Shown here: piece after piece, positions 57,231-64,000 of the stretch | Position numbering within the stretch: position 1 is the stretch's first letter | Layout of the letters: every line of letters starts with the position of its first letter | Assembly: GCA_013368325.1 (NCBI GenBank) | Contig: JAACJK010000001.1 | Coordinates: 2,976,001 to 3,040,000, forward strand | From: Ephemerocybe angulata | Lineage: Eukaryota; Basidiomycota; Agaricomycetes; Agaricales; Psathyrellaceae | Length of the DNA: 64,000 bases | Direction: 5' to 3' | The notes under the pieces: generated by a model | Database searches by the model: none | Told to the model about the DNA's origin: nothing | The model's input: only the letters and a program-made list of their open reading frames with translations | Translations under genes and position numbers: made by a program

Positions 57231-60200
57231 CTACGTCGGCCACCCCCTCGCAATCCTCGCCGCCCCACCCCCAATCCTCCCCAACACATCCCACACAACC
57301 GCACTCCCCCCGCCCCCAACCCCAACCCCAAACCCCTCCCCCCCAGCGCCCAAACTATTAAAACTATTCCACGCCGCCCGATCATAATACGTCGCGCCCC
57401 CCGGCACACTCCCATAACTTGGCACGACATACGGACTCATGGCGAGCATGACGAGCGCACTCGCACTGACGACCATAACAGCCTGGCCGAGCACCGTGCT
57501 CGCAATGGAGGCACCCCCCGCCCCCGCCCCGTTGCCGTAGACATAGGTGTTATAGATATTATAAAACCTATCTCTCCGACTCTTGCCCTTCCCTTTATCG
57601 CCCCCAGAAGCTTTGGAACTCTCCTTCCTCACCGACCCCTCGATAATCTTATCAATAACCGTACACCCCACGCCCAACTCCTCCTTCAACGCCCTCCACT
57701 CCTCCACCGCCTCCTCCGAGACCCCGCCCGCCACCGGCTCAACAGGGATCGTAGCCCCCGAATGCCATCTTTTCAGCACCTCCGAGACGATATGCCAATG
57801 ACTCTGCTCTTCACCTGTGATCTGGCTGTAGGCAGGCGGCTGGTCCAAGGGTATGAGGCTCGGGTCGATGTCGTCGAGGAGGAGACGCGCTTTGGGTGTG
57901 GGGGGCACGACGGTCGAGGAGGAGGAGGCCATGCTTTCGAGGTGGCGCGGCGACGGCGAGCGCGAGGCGATCGCTTCTTCTTCGGGTTCGGTCTGGATCT
58001 CCATCTCGCATGTTACGGTGACCTTTGGGGGAGGTAGCGGCGCGGGTTCGGGGATAGGATCGGTCTGGGTGCTGAACGACGCGGTGAGGATCCTCGGCGG
58101 CTCTTCGGTCTGCGCGGAGCGGGAGATGGCGAAATTGGTAGGGTCGTATTGAACACCTGTGTCCGAGTACTCTTTCGCTTCTTCGAACTCGCGCTGGTGG
58201 TACTTCTCAATAGCAGCGCGACTCGCCACTTTCTATAATCACTGTTAGTTAAAAAAGAAAAAAAGAACGCAGAGAGATCATGAATAGGGAGGGAGTACGT
58301 ACCCTTTTCTTCCGAGTGATAATCGTCTGAATGACGTCCTCCTCCTCGCCCTCAATATCATCATCCTCCTCAACCGCCGTATCAGTACTAACATTCCCCT
58401 CGCTCTGCTCCTCATCCCCCTCCCATATCATCTTGCCCGCAAGCTCACTCTGCAGCGTATTATTCCCACCCGACTCGTTGCCACTCGTGCTCGTCTGCCC
58501 GCCCGCAGCGTTGCTAGCATTCTGCGCGCGCAGCTCGTCGATATCATAGCGCATGCGGTCGATCGTCTCTTTCAGCAGGAGATTCTGGTGCTTCTGCTCG
58601 TCGAGGTCGGAGAACGTTGACATGGCGCTGGAGAGCTCCTCCTCGAGGCGCAAGATGCGCTCTTCGTAGATGTGGCGTTCGGCCTCGAGCTTGTCGCGTT
58701 CGACGTCTTGGATGGAACGGGCTTCCTCGAGCGCGAGGATTTTTTTCTCTTTTTCTCGGAGCTCGTCGCGGTATGTCTCCGAGGCGGCTGTGGAATGCGG
58801 GTTATTAGGCTTATGGATGACATAGTAAAGTTGGTAGACTTACAACACTGCTCTGCATAGTTTTTCTGGAGACGGGTGTACGTTTCCCTTGTCGAGTGGA
58901 CTTGCTTAGACAGCTTGGCCACCTCCTGCTCCAGACTGGAGATCTGCTGCATATTTTGACGCTAAAAATGAAATAGTTAGACACTTGAGGAGCACCCCGG
59001 ATAGAAAGCGTAAACTCACCTCCTTCGACCGCAGTTCCTTCTCCTCCCGCTTCGTCGCGCCCAGCTCCATGCGCAACTGATCAAGATTAGCTTGCAGGTC
59101 CGCGTAATCCGCTTCATGTTCAGCAATCTTCTTATGCAGAATGTCCTCCGTTTCAGCCCTCTTCTTCTTCAACTCCTCATTTTGGCGCTGCAGCGCGTCC
59201 AGGCGAGCCAGGTCATCCATGGACGCGTTCGATTCGAGCGTAGCCCGGCCGGAGGTCAAAAGCCCAAGAACAGACTCTTCGTCGTCAGAGTCCCCTGCAT
59301 CGGGATTGAGGCGTGGTAGTGGAACAGTGTTGACGCTTCCGCTCGCGCCAATGCTCCTGCGGCGGTGGTGCACGGTTTCGTCGGGCGAAGAATAGCCATG
59401 TTCATCGTAGTGCAGCGAGGCAAACCCTCCAGAGTTGGAATGGGCGTGCTGGCGAGAAGGAGGGCGGGAGTGCGGACTGGGGGAGGAGACGGGGGAGAAG
59501 GTGCCCAGGTCGACGGATGAAGACGCAGGGGATACAGGATTTGACGGGCCGTGCCCGCGAAGCGTTCTCCGGTCGAATGAGCTGGGTGGGCCCCCAGACT
59601 GAACGAACGCTTATCAGTACCTCTAGCCTAAAAAAACCCCATATCTGCGATTTTACTTACCTCGGAGTCACTCCTGTTCCCGGCATCACTTTTTCTTCGG
59701 TGTGCAGGTGGGCGCTTGGCCCAGCTGGAGGGTGGGGCGGCTACGAGGGGCGTCGACCGTTGTCTGCTGGCCGCATCAAACGGTGACTTTCCAGACCCGC
59801 CCGGGGTCTGGGGTGGTCCCCGTGACGGCGGCCGGCTCGAGCCACGGTAGTACGCGCTGTTGGACTCGTTGCTGGACGACCGACTGTGGCCGCCCGTGCG
59901 GTCGTCCGAACGGCCGCGATCTGATAGCTGCTGTGTGTCGTCGTCTGCGGGGCTCTCGGGGGGACTGGGGCTATCCGCGGCGGTCTTTTGGGCGATAAAC
60001 TTGAGCAGGATTCCGGGGGTGCATTCGAGGTCGGGGTGGTTGCTGAGGAGGGTTTCGAGCATGGATTGCTCTTCGGATGAGAGGAGTGGGACGCCGTTGA
60101 ATGCATCGGAGAAGGAGAATAGGACGTCTACGAGGGCGTCGGCTGGGATGACGGGCTCGCCGTCGGCGTTGCTGTGGGAGTTGGGATGTCCGTTGAAGAT

Positions 60201-60314
60201 TCGGTAAAGGACGTCCTCGATGTCCGCAATGGACTGTCGATTTCTGCCGTACGTGTTGTCCTGTGGCCAAGTCAGTCTGTCTGAACGTATTCCAGCGTTC
60301 TGGAGCCCTACCAT
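57231..60314 (-). CDS. Long coiled-coil protein with C-terminal membrane segment
   Basis: Family not recognised. Seen: MVGLQNAGIRSDR or, if an early intron is removed, M-DNTYGRNRQSIADIEDVL; then a Ser/Pro-rich low-complexity region (GRSDDRTGGHSRSSSNESNS; SPVSSPSPHSRPPSRQHAHS), HHRRRSIGASGSVNT, and a long coiled coil from about residue 330 (LDALQRQNEELKKKRAETED; QQISSLEQEVAKLSKQVHST; IYEERILRLEEELSSAMST). Next an acidic block (EEDDDIEGEEEDVIQTIITR), KVASRAAIEKYHQREFEEAK, a Pro-rich part, RFYNIYNTYVYGNGAGAGG, a single hydrophobic segment (VLGQAVMVVSASALVMLAM), and a Gly-rich end IARGWPT. The layout (cytosolic coiled coil, one C-terminal membrane helix, short lumenal tail) fits a tail-anchored or KASH-like tether, but no KASH signature is evident. 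It is the only single-copy gene inside the paralogue array. Confidence 0.7.
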
Positions 60315-60595
60315 TGTGTATGTCGCGTTGCGGTCAGCACATTGAGCGTAGCGAGGTAAATGTGGGTAAGATGAGAGAATTCGAACGCTGTGTGCCTTTA
60401 TTTGTACTCGAGGACAAAGCTCGTTAGACACGCCGCGCCCAAATACCGGACCTCACGTGGGACCAATGCCAAATCGGGACGACGCGACAAAGCCCGGCAG
60501 CAATCGCGACTCTACCCTCAACCAAAGCCATTCAACGGCCATTGTTCGAGCCACCACCATCTCCCCCACGCGACAGAACGCCCAGTCGGCTGGCG
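60315..60595. promoter_or_regulatory. Divergent spacer, coiled-coil gene / U5
   Basis: 281 bp between two start codons. The right half resembles the array promoter of U4 (shared CCACCATCTCCCCCACGCGA-type sequence close to the start). Confidence 0.5.
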
Positions 60596-61905
60596 ATGCT
60601 CCAGCGCGGCTCCAACGCCCTCCGACGAGCCGTGGTACGTTTCCGTTAGGTGGGCGCTGTAAATAATGGTCTCCTGACGGTAAATTCACGACTCGGATGT
60701 TTACAGCAGAATACCCGTGCCTCGATCTCGACAAGGGCTCCGGGAACTCTGTTGATCCAGGGAATGACTCCGAGTCGCAACTATTCTCTGAACACTGTAT
60801 CAACGGTGCGGAAGACGCATGGACTGGGAAGCACACAGCTGTTGTGCCCGATGTCCAGTTCTGCTGTTCAACACGATGTTGTCACGGTGCGGGGCCCCCA
60901 AAAGCGCATCGTCAGTAATCTGGACCCAAATCACCTTAAGATGTCAGACATCGTTGACTTGAATGGGCCTGTACGACCCAGCGTCAGGTTTGGAGGCTCC
61001 GTGACGTTGCTGAATTATCATCATACGAATACCCACATTCCATTCCCCCCAAACTCCAGAGGCTTTTTCTACTACCACTCCAGGCCAGGCTTGCCTGCAG
61101 GCGCTGGGGATATTAGGTTTCGTGTGGTAGATTCACAGTCTGCGCCTGACTCGGCAGGTGACCTCTTCGCAAATGGGAGGGACATGCTCGACCACACCGG
61201 TCACAGACCTTGGCACATACACATGCTTCAGCTTTACACAACGCGTAACTACGACCCCATCCGTCAATTTCTTCTATCCCAAGGTCTTATTGATGCAGCT
61301 CAAGACCGCGAGATTGAACAACGGGTCTCTGTTAGCAACTTGAAATCTGGGGGATGGCCCATCCTCGATACCATCTCGGATACCTTTGTCATCCAGCTGC
61401 CTATGGCGGTTCTGCGTCTCGCTTTCATCCACGGCGAATGCATTGTACCAGCTTCTTCAGTGGGATATAGATTGCATTGGAGAGATGCGCGTCGGAGGGT
61501 GTATCAAGGTGAGCTCTACTATGATACTTCTACCGGTGCTATGAAAAAGGGGTCAGAACTCACGCGAGGGTTTTCATCTTTCTAGGAGCTGCTGTCGCCA
61601 GGTTAGAGCTGAAGAAGGCAGAGACAAACAAAATGTTCTATGGCGTGAAGGAGGGCGAAGTCGTGCTTGTACTCCGGATCCTCAAGCTTCTGGACCCAGT
61701 GAGTCTAGACGGGGTGCCGTTTCGTCTGCCGGAGGGGAACGACTTGATTCAGGGACGATCACCCAATTGGTCCTGGTGTACATCTTTGGACAGGGCACAG
61801 AGGCTCGGAATTATCACGCCAACGTCGTTGAAGAAACTGGAGGAGTTGTATCTGGACAAGAATGCTTCAATAGAGGCAACCGCCACGAAGGGTCCTCCAT
61901 TGTAG
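60596..61905 (+). CDS. Array paralogue U5, unknown protein with predicted mitochondrial presequence
   Basis: First exon MLQRGSNALRRAV, intron GTACGT...TTTACAG, then QNTRASISTRAPGTLLIQGM, NYSLNTVSTVRKTHGLGSTQ, MSSSAVQHDVVTVRGPQKRI, MSDIVDLNGPVRPSVRFGGS, PFPPNSRGFFYYHSRPGLPA, GAGDIRFRVVDSQSAPDSAG, YDPIRQFLLSQGLIDAAQDR, PILDTISDTFVIQLPMAVLR, and the final exon GAAVARLELKKAETNKMFYG to TATKGPPL. Intact. It and U6 form a clearly separate pair (RAPGTLLIQGM, VRKTHGLGSTQ are shared only by them), so the plus-strand copies derive from their own duplication. Confidence 0.72.
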
Positions 61906-62214
61906 CCGCATTCCCACTTCACCTCTTTAATACGATGGCCTTTGAAGACCTACGTGTGTCACGTTATGTATGATATAGATGCTTCTGGTGGCTTCGATTC
62001 GGAGGACTGAGAGCTTTTGGCGCGGTAGTCAGAATTTGAGTTGGTACTACGTGAAGATTTGGAATGTACTGGGGATTCGGGAACCGGGCGCTTGTCGTGC
62101 TTTGTGGGTATTTGGCAACGGCTTCCAGAGGCGCTCGCGCCGTGGCAAACTCCGACTCGGTCGAACTCATTCCACCACCACCATCATCTCCTCCACGCGA
62201 CGTTCCGACTGGCG
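61906..62214. promoter_or_regulatory. U5 3' flank / U6 promoter
   Basis: 309 bp array spacer. Contains GAGGCGCTCGCGCCGTGGC (near 62126-62145), the plus-strand form of the promoter palindrome variant seen before U2 and U4, about 75 bp ahead of the U6 start. Confidence 0.5.
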
Positions 62215-63560
62215 ATGCTCCAGCGCGTCCCCAACCCCCTCCGGCGAGCCGTGGTACGTTTCCGTTAGCTGGGCGGTCACAACACCTGTAAATAATGGTC
62301 TCCTGACGGTAAATTCACGACTCGGGTGTTTACAGCAGAATGCCCGTGCCTCGGGTCCCTCTATCTCGACAAGGGCTCCGGGAACTCTCTTGATCCAGGG
62401 AATGCCTCGCAACTATTCTCTGAACACTGTATCAACGGTGCGGAAGACGCATGGACTGGGAAGCACACAACTGTTGTGCCCGATGACCAGTTCTGCTGTT
62501 CAACACGATGTTGTGCGGGGCCGTCACAAGCGCATCGTCAGCAATCTGGACCCAAATTGCCTTAAGATGTCAGACATCGTTGACTTGAATGGGCCTGGAG
62601 AACCCAGCGTCAGGTTTGGAGGCGGCTCCGGGACGCGGCTGCATTACCATTACGTGCGGGATACCCACACCCCATTCCCCCCAAACTCCAGAGGCTTTCT
62701 CTACTACCACAGCAAGCCAGGCCTTCCTTCAGGCGCAGGAGAGATTAGGTTTCGTGTGGCGGACTCTGGGCTCGCAGAGTCCCATTCGGCAGCTGACCTC
62801 TTCGCGAATGGGAGGGATTTGTTGGACCACGCCGGTCACAGACCTTGGCGCATGCACATGCTTCAGCTTTACAAAACACGTAACTACGACCCCATCCGTC
62901 AACTTCTTCTATCCCAAGGTCTTATTGATGCAGCTCGGGATCGCGAGACTGAACAGCGGGTTTCTGCGCTCAACTTAAACAATTTAGGGAGGTCGACCAT
63001 CCTGGATACCATCTCGGATACCTTTGTCATGCAGCTGCCTATTCAGACACTCAAGCTTGCTTTCATCCATGATGAAAGCATTGTGCCTTCTGGAGTGGCA
63101 TGGAATTTGCATTGGAGAGATAGACCTGAAACTGTAGAAGGCTCCGATGCGCATTGGAGAGAGTATCAAGGTGAGCGCCATACAATGATACTTCTATTGG
63201 TGCCTCAAGATGCCAGAACTCACTCAAGTGTGCTTTTTAGGATCTGCCGTCGTCAGGTTTGAGCTGAAAAAGGCAGAGACAAACAAGATGTTCTACAGGG
63301 TGAAAGAGGGCGAAGTCGTGCTTGTCCTCCGGATTGTCGAGCTTTTGGACCAAGCAAGTCCAGACGGGGTGCCGTTTCGCCTACCGGAAGGGGGTGACCT
63401 AATTCAGGGACTATCACCCAGTTTTTACTGGTTCATGCGTCTGGATAAGGCACGGAAGTACGGAGTTATCACACCCTCGTCGTTCAAGATTTTGGAGGAA
63501 TTGTATCTGGGCGATCGTGCTTCAACAGAAATAGCCCCCACGAAGAGTCCTTCGTCGTAG
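62215..63560 (+). CDS. Array paralogue U6, unknown protein with predicted mitochondrial presequence
   Basis: First exon MLQRVPNPLRRAV, intron, then QNARASGPSISTRAPGTLLI, RNYSLNTVSTVRKTHGLGST, MTSSAVQHDVVRGRHKRIVS, MSDIVDLNGPGEPSVRFGGG, PFPPNSRGFLYYHSKPGLPS, GAGEIRFRVADSGLAESHSA, YDPIRQLLLSQGLIDAARDR, STILDTISDTFVMQLPIQTL, and a last exon GSAVVRFELKKAETNKMFYR ending TKSPSS. N-terminal part is U5-like, but the segment from VSALNLNNLGRSTILDT to the end is closer to U1/U2 (SPSFYWFMRLDKARKYGVIT), so the gene is a mosaic of the two subgroups. Intact and probably expressed. Confidence 0.73.
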
Positions 63561-64000
63561 CTCCACCCTCATTCTAACTGCTTAATACGATGGACAAGTT
63601 TGAAGACCCTGGTGTCACATCTCCCCACGCGCAGTTACCGCAATGATTTGGGATGCTGCAAGGCAGCAGGTAAGTAATCACCATTGATTCTTCGGGTACC
63701 TTATACTATTCCCTAGCAATGTGGTCCTATCGTTCCTGCGCCATCACAGTGGGAAAGCGCCAGTGACCGCCAATGCTCGGGAAACACTCAGGAGCCAGAA
63801 CTGGCAGTAACCCTGGATTGGTCCCCTTTTCCTACGGTCTATGAGAGACAAATGGATGGATTTCCAACAAATACGTCGAGAGAAAGGAGTCGGCTATTGA
63901 GCTACAGCTCCTCCCTCCAGACCCGCTATCGATGCGATAGTCTGGTAGTCCACGAGGCTATTGCACCTATGCAGCCACAGGACCCCGGTTTATGCCCTGT
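63561..64000. other. 3' flank of U6 carrying the conserved block
   Basis: 63585-63852 matches, in opposite orientation, the block 3' of U3 (52750-52990). No protein evident; the rest to the window end is unassigned. Confidence 0.55.

Larger units (their letters stand above)
49196..64000. repeat. Array of six paralogues, four on minus and two on plus, around a single-copy gene
   Basis: Units at 49494, 51103, 53030 and 54722 (minus) and 60596 and 62215 (plus) share exon structure, promoter sequence and spacers. Unit length is about 1.6-1.9 kb. A promoter fragment (49196-49493), a plus-strand exon fragment (56280-56410) and a shared 3' block (52750-52990 and 63585-63852 in opposite orientation) are debris of the same process. 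Confidence 0.85.

Overview
The window is fungal nuclear DNA, almost certainly from a mushroom-forming basidiomycete (Agaricomycetes). Genes are split by many short (about 50-70 bp) GT-AG introns, packed on both strands with short spacers, and include fungal housekeeping genes (ribosomal protein uL4, galactokinase, a SUN-domain nuclear envelope protein, an LKB1/CaMKK-type kinase) beside families typical of agaric genomes (DUF6589-like proteins, cysteine-rich PARP-like ADP-ribosyltransferases, Rds1-like ferritin-fold secreted proteins). All gene models were spliced by eye from reading frames and splice signals. Function calls rest on motifs recognised from memory.

Layout. 1-11 kb: a truncated SUN-domain gene (-), a secreted alkaline phosphatase with an apparent frameshift (-), a KH-domain RNA-binding protein (-) and a YtcJ-like amidohydrolase (+). 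11-15.2 kb: two tandem copies of an Rds1-like gene (-), the duplicated unit carrying a scrap of the next gene. 15.2-23.2 kb: the most interesting region, an ADP-ribose themed cluster with a zinc-finger-only protein (-), a NADAR-domain protein (-), a PARP-like transferase without fingers (+), and two zinc-finger/PARP-like fusions (- and +). 23.4-24.7 kb: a membrane protein (-). 24.7-31.9 kb: a divergently transcribed RecQ-like helicase (-) and DUF6589-like gene (+), bounded on each side by palindromes whose arms share a core; possibly a mobile unit. 32-37.6 kb: RPL4 (-) and galactokinase (-) around a gene-poor stretch. 39.4-42.2 kb: a PLP aminotransferase (+). 42.2-44.9 kb: no recognisable gene, one near-perfect hairpin. 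44.9-48.8 kb: a tiny Cys-rich protein (+) and the CaMKK-type kinase (+).

49.2-64 kb: a lineage-specific array. Six intact paralogues (four on -, two on +) of an unrecognised protein with a conserved, apparently mitochondrial N-terminus lie on either side of one coiled-coil/transmembrane protein gene. Promoter scraps, an opposite-strand exon fragment and a shared 3' block show repeated duplication and deletion.

How the genes may work together: in the 15-23 kb cluster the PARP-like proteins would use NAD+ to modify protein or nucleic acid, the zinc-finger arrays would choose the target, the finger-only protein could be a competitor or adaptor, and the NADAR protein could remove ADP-ribose or process the products. 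That is inference from domain content and adjacency.
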